Part shown: in pieces, positions 33,158 through 43,399 of the stretch
Numbering within the stretch: the first letter of the stretch is position 1
Layout: each line of letters starts with the position of its first letter
Program-made: the position numbers and the translations under genes
The notes under the pieces: model-generated
Told to the model about the DNA's origin: nothing
Databases searched by the model: none
What the model saw: the letters and a program-made list of their open reading frames with translations, nothing else
NCBI GenBank assembly: GCA_025531455.1
Contig: JAMYHL010000004.1
Location: 620,001 to 684,000 of the forward strand
DNA length: 64,000 bases
Direction of reading: 5' to 3'
Source: Apiotrichum sp. Y4204
Taxonomy: Eukaryota > Basidiomycota > Tremellomycetes > Trichosporonales > Trichosporonaceae

Positions 33158-35025
33158 GGTTGCAATCAAGCAATGGTATAGATTGTTCGATGAGAGTGGA
33201 AGTCGCGAAGGTGGTTGATTTGATTGTGGATGGGGTTTTCGAATGACATTCGCTGGATGGCGGAGCTACGGGCTGGAATAGACGAAAGGGCCAGGTCGTG
33301 TGGGGCCACCACCGGAACCCCAGTACCACTGTTTCGTCTCCCGTTTGGCTCCCGTTCTGAATGGTCCGGCTTGCCCGACGCCATTGTAGCTTGCCCGACA
33401 AGTCGCGTGTCTCGCGTCGCGATGTTACATGTTCCACCGATCATTGGGTAGCTGGCGACGCCACGGCCAGCCGTGGTCGCATCTGGGATGACTTTCCAAG
33501 GGTGCGTGTGATCTCAAAAATTCCGGTACTGCGCTTTCTCAGAACCATTTCGTAACATACTGCTACTCCCGGTCCTGCCGGAGTGTTTGCGAGCTTACGC
33601 GGCTTTCGGACGCATGGCCCCCATTAATTCGCAGGGCAGAGTTCATAGTAGATGAACTGGTCAGAACCGGCGCTTAGTACACAACACATATCAATGACGG
33701 CCTTGAGTGGTCCTAGTCTCAAATACCCACTAAAGCCCCCCGTGATCCAGGGGGGGAACTGCGGTGTTCTCAAAGTAAAATAATTCGTCGCCTGCGGCGA
33801 CCCCACTCTACTCTCCAGGTTGCCTACTGTCATTACAGTCAGCGGGAATAGTGGCATCAGCATGTGGTCACCAGCATGTAGTGATTGCCACTCAAAATAC
33901 TGCATGTTGTGATGATTGCCACTGAACCGCACATGCTTATCCGCTGCCACACCGCTGTAATGACCATGCAAGGTAGAGGAGCCAAGACAGCCAAGGAGAA
34001 GGTTTTGTGGGTATGGTGGATAAAAGGGTCATTGCCCGTAAAGTTTGCCCGCCTCTGGGCCCGCGCCTGGGCTCGGCCCGCCGGCAGGCAGCCCAGTCCC
34101 TTTTACGTCCCTGCATCCCTTGGGCCTCGTGGTCTCCATAGTACGTACAGCTGCGTACAGAGATTGCTTCGAGTGGACTGTGGCCCAAGGCCCAGTGGCG
34201 CGAAACGGCATGACTTTTCCCGGAGATTGAAAGCCAATACCTGCTGACGTCATTCATTGGAAGAGGCCGAGCGGTCGGTGATGCTCCGTGGAACAGACAA
34301 CCCACCGAGGAATGTTTGTTGGGCCCATTGTCAGACCAGAGGCAAAAAAAGAGGAGAAAAAAGAAAAAAGAAAAAAAAAAAAAAAAAAAAAGAACCCACT
34401 CTTCGCGGCGGACAAGCCATGCCTTATCCCCTTTAGCTGCCTGTCAGCTGCAGCCAACCCGCATCGGGGGTGGCTAACACGCGCGCCGCGCCTCACTAGC
34501 CCCCATACCCACTCGACAGTGTCATCTCTCCGTCATGCCCATATGGGAGAAGTTTCTAGGATGAGTTTCTGCCGCCGTCCTTCGCCCCTGCCATGATGCC
34601 CTATCGGCCTTAGATGTCGTGAGGCTTGGGAGGTTTCATGCGCGTTGCTGTGACGCGCAGGGACACAGGTGCGGACCCAATGCACCCTTGGACTCACTTC
34701 CCTGTGACACCCGAAGACCCTCCAGGACCAGAACCAGGATCTGGATCAGCAGTGGGCGGCGACACATTTCGGCGGCGAGTCCTTTATCGTGAGCCGCTCT
34801 GTCATGTTGAAACAGAACAGCAACGACCACAGTTGTCTTTAAGACCACCGCGACATTCTATCTTTCACTTATTTTAACAAGTAGTAACAACCGATCAACC
34901 GGCCAGTTTCACCCCCCCCCCCAACTCCATTCACGTGCGAGTAGTGCCAATTGGCCTCCACCGTTCGTCCCTCTTTCGAAGCGGCTTGTCCCGCGTCCGC
35001 CTCAATCGCCATATCGTTTCTCGCT
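33158..35025. other. Intergenic of about 1.9 kb between D-amino-acid oxidase and the C2H2 regulator
   Basis: Head-to-head genes share this space. It contains a purine tract with A21 (34371-34391) and CTCCCT/CCCCCC runs. No coding region is seen; ORFs are at most 122 codons. Upstream activating sites for both genes probably lie here but cannot be assigned. Confidence 0.5.
34341..34393. repeat. Purine tract with a 21-base A run
   Basis: The plus strand is almost all A/G, ending in 21 consecutive A. A reverse-transcript tail is one possibility, but no retroelement body or target duplication is seen. A nucleosome-excluding promoter tract is the simpler reading. Confidence 0.8.
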
Positions 35026-38000
35026 ATGGATACTGGTGGTGGACGGCGATACGCGTGCCCCGAGGAGGGCTGCGACAAGGTCTTTTCTTCCTCAAGTAAG
35101 TCCTCGCCACTTCCCAAAAGACCACTGGCGCCCGTTCAGTTCCTCAAACTTCGGCACTTCTGTCGCCACTTTCTGGTGCACGTGAAATCAATATACTGAT
35201 TCAACCAGGCCATATGCGAAGGCACGTCCGTAATCATCGCGACGATCGCGCATTCTCGTGCACCCACTGTGGACAGGCATTTATTCGTCGTGAGGTATGG
35301 AAGCGACACGAGGCGCTTCATATCAATCCTCAGTCATCCCGTCCGCGAATCAAGCCGGTCCGCCAGGTCGAGGGGGCGACACCTCCACAAACTGCCATTG
35401 CCGGGCCCTCTAGTATAGCGACGAGCTTCCACCACGGTGCTGGGCCGGTCAAGCTCGAGGATCTCACTCAGCCAAGGGCGCTGCGATCCCCGGTATCGAC
35501 GACCTCTGTGAACCCGGCAGCTGGGTCACTTCCCTCCAATGTGCCACCAAATCCAATCACACATCCCCAGCCATTGCCGTATCACGAGAGAATGGCAAGT
35601 GAAGCCGATCAGTTCTCATCACACAGTTCATCGCCGCTTTACCTCTCCTTCCCATCGTCTTCGCATTCCCAGACCCATGCTCAACCACATCTGGTCCACC
35701 AATGGCCTGTTGCAGGGAGCGGTTTCCCGCCTACAGAGGCCGCACACACGATGTTTCCGCAGTTGGGTATCGAGAATTGGCTTGATCAAATACTGAGTGA
35801 CCAAGCTACGTTCTCAACGGCGGTTGGACCGTCGAGCTCGCACCAACATATTGCTCAGCCATTTTGGGGCCAGCATACGGCTGGTCCATCGGCTGAGGAG
35901 ACCGAGGCATGTAGGAGGCTTCAGGAATGGTTTTCGGTAGGTTGGCATGAAAGGGATTTTTGATGTGGCCGGCTGACCAGTAGGAAAACGGTGGACGACA
36001 ACACGCCGTTGCACTCGACCCGAAACGTTTTGCCCGTTGTTTAGGGGCTTACTGGATGAACATTGACGTTCAGTACCCCATCATTCATGGGCCGACGTTC
36101 TCCAAGCTTGGTGCTCCGCCTTTCCTTCTTCTCGCTATTGTGCTCCTTGGTGCGACCACCACGGCTATTGACGATGATTGGGGCTGGGCAGAGGGCGCGT
36201 TTCCGGTAGCTCGGGGGCTGGCATTCGGAGTGGGTTGGTCGTGATGTGCTGTCACTGACGACCTCAGCTAGGGGGAACGGATCCACGGGATCGGTTACAC
36301 AATCTTGAAGCCCTGGCGCTGTTGAGCATTGTTGGGCATTCAATGGGGCAGGACGCCCAGGACCATGGCCAGGCGCTCATCAGCGCCGCCCTGACGGTGA
36401 GTTACATTTTTGCCACGACCACCAGTAGTGGGGTCAACGATTAGTGGGTCGGTGGGGTGGGCCTTTTGGGGGTGAAGTGTTTGTTTATTATTTGTTTCCT
36501 TTTCGATTTTCCTTTTTTTTTTTTCTCTTTCCTTTTTCGCCTTCGTTTGTTTAACTTCCCCTCATCCGTTCGGCTTTCCATCGAGAGAAAGGCGAAAATG
36601 GAATCACACCCGTCCATATTGTCAACATCTCTGACGAAATAGCTTGCAAGACGAGCAAACCTCTATGAGGACAATTCGCGGTCCACAAGAACGCCGCCAC
36701 CTCCAGGGGCCTCTGACGACGTTCAGGCCCAGTGGCACCATTGGATCCTTGATGAGTCGGCTAGACGGTGAGTGGTGTAGAACTGCCAATGCTGACCCCG
36801 CAGAGTCGCCTGGATGATACTCATGCGAGACGTGAGCTTCTAATTCCGATTTGATTTCATTTTGTTTTCTTTTTGATTTCTAAAAGAAAATCAAAATGAA
36901 CTTTACTTCACGGTGCTGACGACTGAGATTGAGTACGCCAGCTTCTTTCACCAGGTTCCTAGTCGAGCCACTTCTCCTTTCAGATTACCTGTGGATCTCC
37001 CATCTTCAGAAGTATGTTGGGACGCTCCCAATGCTGAGGCGTGGTCGCAAACCTTTAGTATTGGTGAGACGCTGGCTGTGGCCCTGAAAAAGGCCATGCA
37101 ACAGGGCGCCCGGGGTTATGAGCCCCATGCCCCCGATACCGAGTTTGCGCAGCTCGTCCTCATATACGGTTTGTGTGCGCTGGGTTGGGACATCCACAAG
37201 CGTGATCTAATCGCCCCGGAGGTCATTACATCCGATCCGACGGCCCTCAGGTCCTGTGAGTCTAGGAAAATAACATTGCTCTCGACAGCTGACAGCGCCA
37301 GTTCTTTTACGCTCGTTCACAGCATATGCGCTCGAGAGTCGGCCACTTCCGCGTAACAGGAAACAGGACTGTCTTCAAAAATGTGTTCAAGATGTAGCGT
37401 TCCTGGCTGCGCTGGAATGTCACATGAACACGTAGGTTTTCTTGTCGTGCGATCAGTGAAAATATTTCTGACAACAGTCTGCTGCTGCAAGTGTTTTTCG
37501 GTGTCCCCGAGATTGGAATCATGCAGCCAGTTCGGCCCACAGACTGGGTTGAGGCGCGCAAGGTCATGGGCAAATGGGCTCAGTCGGAGGACAGCGGGCT
37601 TGCCGTTGCTCTGTCTACCCAGTTCATCGGGCATGCGATTAGGGTGAGTGAAACCGGGAGACACGACGTCGGACAAGTGCACTAACCACAGACTGCAAGA
37701 GAGCCGACATTGAATGGGGCTTGGGCCATCTACAACGCCTTCGTAAGTTGGACACCTTCTATAATTGCTCACCCCAGCTCGTCTGTTGGACATACTTCGT
37801 TCTTACGCGCACGAATACGGCACCGCCGCTGCAGGCCAGTAATGAGGTCACTTCAAAGGTGGGCCACTACGCTAGTTGTTGGCGCAACGCTGACCATCAG
37901 CACGACGCTCTACAATGTCTGCAGGCACTGCAAGCTTGGGCGCGCGGTGCCGGCGAGGAGCCTGACGCCGTCCTCATGCGGGCGTTGTGTAAGCAAGTCG

Positions 38001-38115
38001 TCATGCTGCTATCTGGGCGACAGGAGGTGATGGGTGAGTGCCATTGAACATTCGCCGGCTAACCTCGACAGTGAAGGCTGCATGCACGCTTATCAACAGG
38101 CAGGCATTGGTCTGA
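35026..38115 (+). CDS. Transcription factor with two C2H2 zinc fingers and a Fungal_trans domain
   Basis: Thirteen exons (35026-35095, 35209-35936, 35984-36229, 36268-36396, 36643-36767, 36804-36831, 36934-37255, 37323-37431, 37478-37643, 37692-37742, 37778-37858, 37901-38033, 38072-38115) join in phase to about 743 aa. Finger 1 uses Cys11, Cys16, His29 and His33 and is split by the first intron; finger 2 uses Cys41, Cys44, His57 and His61. A disordered Ser/Pro/His-rich stretch reaches to about 225. The regulator middle-homology region follows (YPIIHGPTFSKLGAPPFLLL, HHWILDESARRVAWMILMRD, YASFFHQVPS, DLPSSEVCWDA). Such proteins bind specific promoters, often for carbon or lipid use. Neighbours (oxidases to the left, permease to the right) are candidate targets. 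The exon-7 acceptor (36933) is the least certain junction. Confidence 0.82.
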
Positions 38116-39225
38116 TTGTAATGTGGATTTCTATTCTCGGCGCATAATGTATTCTAGATATCCTGCAAGCTCTCATGATGTCACCATATTTCTTGGTACA
38201 GTATTTTTCCACCGCCCGCCAACGCAAGTATCGAGACCGTATCTCTTATTGTGAGGCTATTAATTCTGTTTTGGTTGATGACGAAAGAGGTTGTTCCATT
38301 GGGTCCTGAGCGGCTGTGTTCTCGAAAAATCCCACCACTCACCTCGGTTTATCTCGAGCTGTTCCACCATGTCAAAGTTTCCGCGCCCAGCCCCACCCAT
38401 CACGCAACCCGCCATCTTAATGTCCAAGGATCTGACGCTACGAAACCAAAGGCGGGGAACAGCCCCGTCGAAAGCCAAGCTGTACAAGTGGACGCGTTGC
38501 ATTGACACTACAGTACGTCACCCTGCTTGACGGGTGGACGCTGTGGCACCATGTGCCACACTCACGAACCCACAGTCAAGAACCCACTTTTACTAACCCA
38601 ACCGCGTCGTCCGACAGTCATTTGCAGGAAATATTTCTTTCCAGTGCAGTGGGCACGCCATTCCTGTGCAGGGTATTATTCCGAGATTATGGTTCGGTAT
38701 TGATACTCAAGAACACCGTGCACCGTGTCCCCCCCTCATTCGCCAACAGGTTTGTCCAGCAGTAGATCCATGCGGCTGTTGTGTTAACCCACATAGATAT
38801 GTTAACCCACCATAGATATGTAATAATATTTCCTGTACCCCAGAGCATGATTCTGCGATGGATTCCGCGGATGAATGCCTGTGATGACCCTATGTGCCTA
38901 CGTGTGTACTGAATGTTGCGGCTCCGGGTTTCGGCGTGCGGAGGGAGGCCGACCGACTACGAGGGAGAATATAGTGGGGTCAGGGCGGGTCGTGGCAACG
39001 ACTAGGGGTCCTTTGTGAGTCGCCACGGCCTGGCCGTGTGGGTCTGAGCATCTGAATGTGTAATACACCCAATGAGTGCCGCGTCGCAGGAAGGCTGGCA
39101 GGTAGGCTGATATGACAGAGTACTTTGAATTTTACAGAAAGTTGTTTATTGCGAGGGGACTCTGGAAACTCGCCTATATGTATTTACTATTCCGACTTCT
39201 CCGACCTGTATGGAGCGGCCAGCAA
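38116..39225. other. Intergenic between convergent C2H2 regulator and MFS permease
   Basis: 1.1 kb at the 3' ends of both genes. It holds a short direct repeat at 38782-38819. No coding sequence is seen. Confidence 0.5.
38782..38819. repeat. Direct repeat of about 19 bp (GTTAACCCAC(C)ATAGATAT)
   Basis: Two adjacent copies differ by one inserted C. It may be a local slippage product or a small footprint. Confidence 0.85.
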
Positions 39226-40975
39226 TTATTTTTGCTGCCCTACAGTGCCGTGCTTGGCCGTATTGCCAGGATCAGCTGCTAGTGTCCCCACGCCAGTCAG
39301 CAATTTCTCACCCAGAGACACACCCCTCCTCGACAATTTTCTCGCCTGCAACGCCGCCTTGACGGGGTTGGGTTGGTCGTAAACCCAGTCGAGCTCCTCG
39401 ATTGTCATTCCCTGTGCCTCGATGCCAAAGAAGTACCAGCACGCGACGGCGACAATATTCATGATAATGAATAGGAGCATGATGCGCCAACCGTGACGCT
39501 TGAGGCCGATTCCAATGCCGAAGATCGAGGTGAGTTGCATCACGATCATGATGATCCACTTCACAGAAAGGCCACGGGCGCGCATTGCCGTCGAGAGCGC
39601 TTCCGCGGGGATAACGGCGTTGAGGCACATGTATGTGTAACTCTGCACGATCATGAAAAGCACGATGTTAGCCAGAGCTACCTTTCCCAGCGTGTGTCGG
39701 CTGGCGTGGCTAAGTGTTTTTTTACTGAAAGTCGCCATCAGAGCCGTTACAATCGAGAGCAATATCGCCTGGGCCCACGAGCCACCAACGAGCATGTGCC
39801 GCCGCGCGACATGGTCGCAGCCGAGCGCACCCACGAGCGCGCCGATACTCGAGAGAATAGAGGTCATTAGATGGTAGCCCAGCTGCTTCTCAGGTGTTGT
39901 GATACCAATGTCGCGGTAAATGGCGACTGTGAAGTACGATAGGCCGTTTCCAGTGAACTGCGAGAAAAAGGCCATCATAACGACTTGTGACATGCGCCAC
40001 CGTCCAGACTTAGTAGCAAACAGTTGCGCGTAGTTGAACGAGTTGGCGGAGGTCTCACGATGAATAGAAGTAAGCATCTCGTTGTACTCGAGCTGAACAA
40101 GGGGCGAGTCTGGATCACCGTTGCCATCTGATGATTAACTTCAGCCTCAACGCACAATGCCATCGCACATGCACTCACGGTACCTGACCAACCACACATG
40201 GGCCTCTTCCTCTTTCCCCTTCGCCATCAGGTAGCGAGGGCTTTCCGGAATGAAAGGCACGACCCATATCAGTCCGATGCACGCTAAGGCCTGGAGAATG
40301 TGGGGAATGCGCCACGACCAGTGATTCTGAATGAAGCTTGTCCCGTAGCAGATGGCAGAGCACGGAATGGAGCCGAGATAGAATGCGGCGTTGAATAATC
40401 CGACAATGCGCCCACGCCACCGCGGCGGGGCGATTTCGGTCAAGTACGCGACAGCTGGAATGACCATGAATGCGCCTCCGGCACCAAGGATGATACGCGC
40501 CACGATAAACTGCCCGATGTGGGTGGCGCTCGAAGTGAGTGCCGTGCCGATGATTACGATAATGGAGCCGATAAACAACGCGTGCCGACGTCCCCACATG
40601 TCGCACGCCATTGAACTGAAGGGTGAACCGAGAAAGATGCCGGCGGGGTACACGGCAATCACACCCGACATGTATGCGCCCGATACACCAATGCCGGGGA
40701 ATTGCTCATGCCAGAACGGCATCGCGGCAATGTTGGTCATAAGAGTCATGTCGTAGCCCATCGAGTAGACCGATAGGATGCCCGCAATCAGTCCCAAGTA
40801 CAGCTTGCGGGTAGCGGGACTCCAGCGTAAGCCAGGAAAGGCCGCGACTGCCGCGACGAGTTCGGCCTAGTACGATCAGCCTTGGACCTGTGTTCTGTTG
40901 ACCCACGTTCGGATGTGAACTGGTGTGAGCTACATCGGGCGTCCCGGTGTGGTGGTCCCCCTTGTACTTTGCCAT
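39226..40975 (-). CDS. MFS sugar-type permease
   Basis: Exons 40975-40907, 40866-40179 and 40127-39226 give 552 aa with about twelve hydrophobic segments. Sugar-transporter signatures: the first helix LYLGLIAGILSVYSMGYDM, the loop DMWGRRHALF, VARIILGAGGAFM, then PPRWRGRIVGLFNAAF and PESPRYLMAKGKEEEA before the central loop with YHGNGDPDSPLVQLEY. The C-terminal half holds LFMIVQSYTYMCLNAVIPAE and ends in a cytosolic tail. It imports a hexose, disaccharide or related small solute with protons; lactose/hexose permease-like fungal members share the HGNGDP motif. The cytosolic N-terminus is only about 45 residues. The position beside a regulator and two flavin oxidases suggests a nutrient-use neighbourhood, which is inference. 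Confidence 0.9.
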
Positions 40976-42224
40976 GCCTATGCTTGGCGTGGTGGAGGTC
41001 GTGGATTGCGATCGTTCGCGTTCACGCGTGCGGACATTCAGCGAGTTCTTGCTTGTCTTGTCCTGGCGACCAGAAGTGGATGAGCCGGTATCATCGAAAG
41101 TCTGTTGGCACCGAGGTGGTTGAGATAAGGATTCCCATCACACAGTTCGGTCGAGCGAGTCGCGATATGAGGAAAGGTCTTCACTCCTTGACCGATGACT
41201 TGGAAAAATAAGGCTCTATGTGAAGAGTGTGGAAACGGAAGTGGACATGATTGTTCGTGTGACACAGGTACAGTACGTACAGTAAGTACCACCCCTGTCT
41301 GGTAAACTCAGTGCCAAGGGCCCCCCCTATGCAAGATAGGTAAATTCCACACCATCCCGTCAGTCGAGCAGCCAGATCCCATAGGCAACCGGAGACTGGC
41401 CCGCAGATCCAGGCAAAAGAGGAGGAGCCTATAACCAGCTGGGCGTCAGGGCTTGCGGAATGAGGGGCGGTCTGCGTGTGGAGCACCCGCGTGATCTGTA
41501 TGTAATGTGGAGGGGGGAGGGTTCGCATTCGCACACCCAATTGCACCGAGAGTATGGCGGCGGGACCTGTTGGCTGAGTTGGCCGAGACCTTTTTATGCG
41601 AGCCGCAGAGCGGTGATGGCCGATCGGAAAAGTAGGTGGTGGCAGCGCCGGCAGCGGACTTGACCACTCTCACAGCGCCATCCACCGTCCACATCATTAT
41701 TGTTGGAGATTTCGAGTATCCATGAATCACGTGCTCTGTGCCAAGCACGCTCCCAAGCTCCCGAATTCCCACATTCCATGCATGACACACAGGATCCACA
41801 AATCCACAGATGCACAGAAGGCGCACGGACTGAGCGAGGATTAGAATCGATAAGCCGAACCAAAGTTAATTACCGAAGTCGAGCCGGCGCACCGCACAAA
41901 CCACCAATCTTCCACGTTTCCTGGAATGTTGACCCCGCAAAACGATAGCATCCCAAATACCAACGATCCCGAAATGGCCCGACCTGATAAACAGTCTTGG
42001 AGAGGAACGCGTCACGACTCGCTCATAGCTCGCGCGGCATGACTCATGGCAGTGCGAGGCTCTCAACCGAAAGGGGGGAATGTGCGTTGTCGGAGGAATG
42101 TCTGTGGAGAAGGTATACAATCGATGAATCATCAAGCACCGGTATGTATGACAATCAGCGGAATGCTACCACTGCTCAGATGTCGAGAGACGACGTCAAC
42201 GACCCCACACGCAAGTCAAAAAAC
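40976..42224. other. Intergenic: MFS promoter and sequence up to tRNA-Asn
   Basis: 1.25 kb without recognisable coding sequence. Short ORFs only. Confidence 0.5.
42218..42223 (-). terminator. Pol III terminator of tRNA-Asn
   Basis: A6 on the plus strand (T6 on the transcript strand) begins one base after the discriminator. Confidence 0.85.
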
Positions 42225-42301
42225 GACCTCGGAGAGGTTTGAACTCTCGATCTCCCGATTGCTTAACAGTCGGACGCCTTAACCAGCTTGGCCACGAAGT
42301 C
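42225..42301 (-). tRNA. tRNA-Asn (anticodon GTT) with a 4-nt insertion in the anticodon loop
   Basis: On the minus strand the acceptor stem GACTTCG/CGAGGTC (one G-T), the D stem GCC/GGC and the T arm GAGAG-TTCAAAC-CTCTC pair perfectly. The anticodon stem TCCGA/TCGGG pairs with one G-T. The loop contains CTGTTA then AGCAA, eleven bases instead of seven. The surplus four (42260-42263) lie exactly after position 37, where tRNA introns sit, with Asn anticodon GTT at 42267-42265. The discriminator is G and a T6 run follows. Everything else is canonical, so this is a working tRNA gene only if the four bases are spliced out as a tiny intron. Confidence 0.85.
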
Positions 42302-42466
42302 TGGTAGGACCGACAGACCGTCCTGCCTGACGAAGAAACGGCCATTCGTCACCGAGACCAGCCCACGACAAACCCTCGGTAAAACACGAGTGCGCCCGAC
42401 AGGGGGGGTATGCGGTCAACGATACTGCACCAGGTCCGTCCGGTATGCGGCCAACGTCAAACGGTA

Positions 42467-42675
42467 TCCGAATGCTGCTCCGAGATCGCACCGAGAGAAG
42501 AGGTTGCCGCAACCGAGGGCAACCGAGGAAGATTATCCAGATATTGGCATCATTGTATGGTGGACAATGTACTGTAAACGGCATCTAGTGTGGTGAACAA
42601 GGCCAAAGGGCAACCGAACACCGCTCCGACACCACATTGAGAGTGGTAGTGGCCGCAACCGAGACCGACCGAGGG
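42467..42675. repeat. Two diverged direct repeats of about 63 bp
   Basis: Copies at 42467-42529 and 42613-42675 share the pattern CCGAA...GCTCCGA...GAGA...GCCGCAACCGAG...CCGAGG at roughly 65-70% identity by eye. They lie between tRNA-Asn and the MCM4 exon and could be remnants of a mobile element. Confidence 0.6.
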
Positions 42676-43179
42676 TTTCCAGCCTCCTCGGTAGCACCTT
42701 ATATGAGCTGCGGTAGCCAATCGCGACCTTTCGCCCTTGACAGCCAACATCTTCAATGATCAAATTATCGGGGAGCCGTTTTGAATCCTCAAGTCGCTTC
42801 TACGGATTGGGATGAGAAGAGTGGTATCAAACATTGGATGGTGGGTTCAACTGTGCCGCGGAGCCTCGAAAATCGAGGATTGCCTGGGCCATTCGAGTAG
42901 CCTCAAATTCGGGCGTTCACGACTCGAGGTAAAGGTTGGGAGACCCATCCCCGAAGCATTAACATAGCCGCTCCCCATTGGGTTTCATTTCGGCTCGTTT
43001 GGGTGAGAGGGTGAACAGAGGCAATGCTCAGAAGGCGTAAGCATAATGATGATAAGCAGGCGAGGCGGTGCCTCTGCTTATTCTGACAACTCGTACCCGG
43101 GGTGAGTATTCAAAGTCCTCAGTGAAGGATTAGCGTATCAACAGGCTGTGATTAGAGAGGGGCCCAGTCGTCGACGCAC
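42676..43179. other. Unassigned DNA between the direct repeats and the MCM4 exon
   Basis: About 500 bp with only short ORFs. On the minus strand this is where the next MCM4 exon would lie, and I find no matching sequence. Confidence 0.45.
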
Positions 43180-43399
43180 CAGTCGTGATTAGGTCCAGGT
43201 CAATCTGGCCCGTGAGCGGGTCGGTAGCGCTCTCGCGGAGGGCGGCGCGGATGAGGCGGTTTGCCTCCTGGACGTCGCACAGGTCGACAGTCTCCGAGAG
43301 GCGCATGCGCGCGTGTGCCTCTGAGAGACGAATCATCGCCTCGAGCTGACGCGTCGTAGCGGTGATTCTGCGTTCGGACGAGCGTGAGTCCTCGCCGAC
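43180..43399 (-). pseudogene. Isolated MCM4 exon (C-terminal end of the AAA+ lid), gene fragment
   Basis: One open exon of 73 codons reads VGEDSRSSERRITATTR, then QLEAMIRLSEAHARMRLSE, and ends TDPLTGQIDLDLITTG. This is the conserved segment behind the AAA+ core of MCM4, a subunit of the replicative helicase. It is bounded by an acceptor-like CACATAG and a donor-like GTGCGT. I searched both flanks on this strand and found neither the preceding ATPase exons (Walker, arginine finger) nor the closing winged helix. It therefore appears to be a single duplicated exon, not a gene. The reading frame is undamaged, so the copy may be young or constrained. Confidence 0.75.

Noticed and set aside
34371..34391. 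A21 as the tail of a retroposed transcript
   Set aside because: No retrocopy or target-site duplication is visible; the surrounding purine tract suggests simple sequence.
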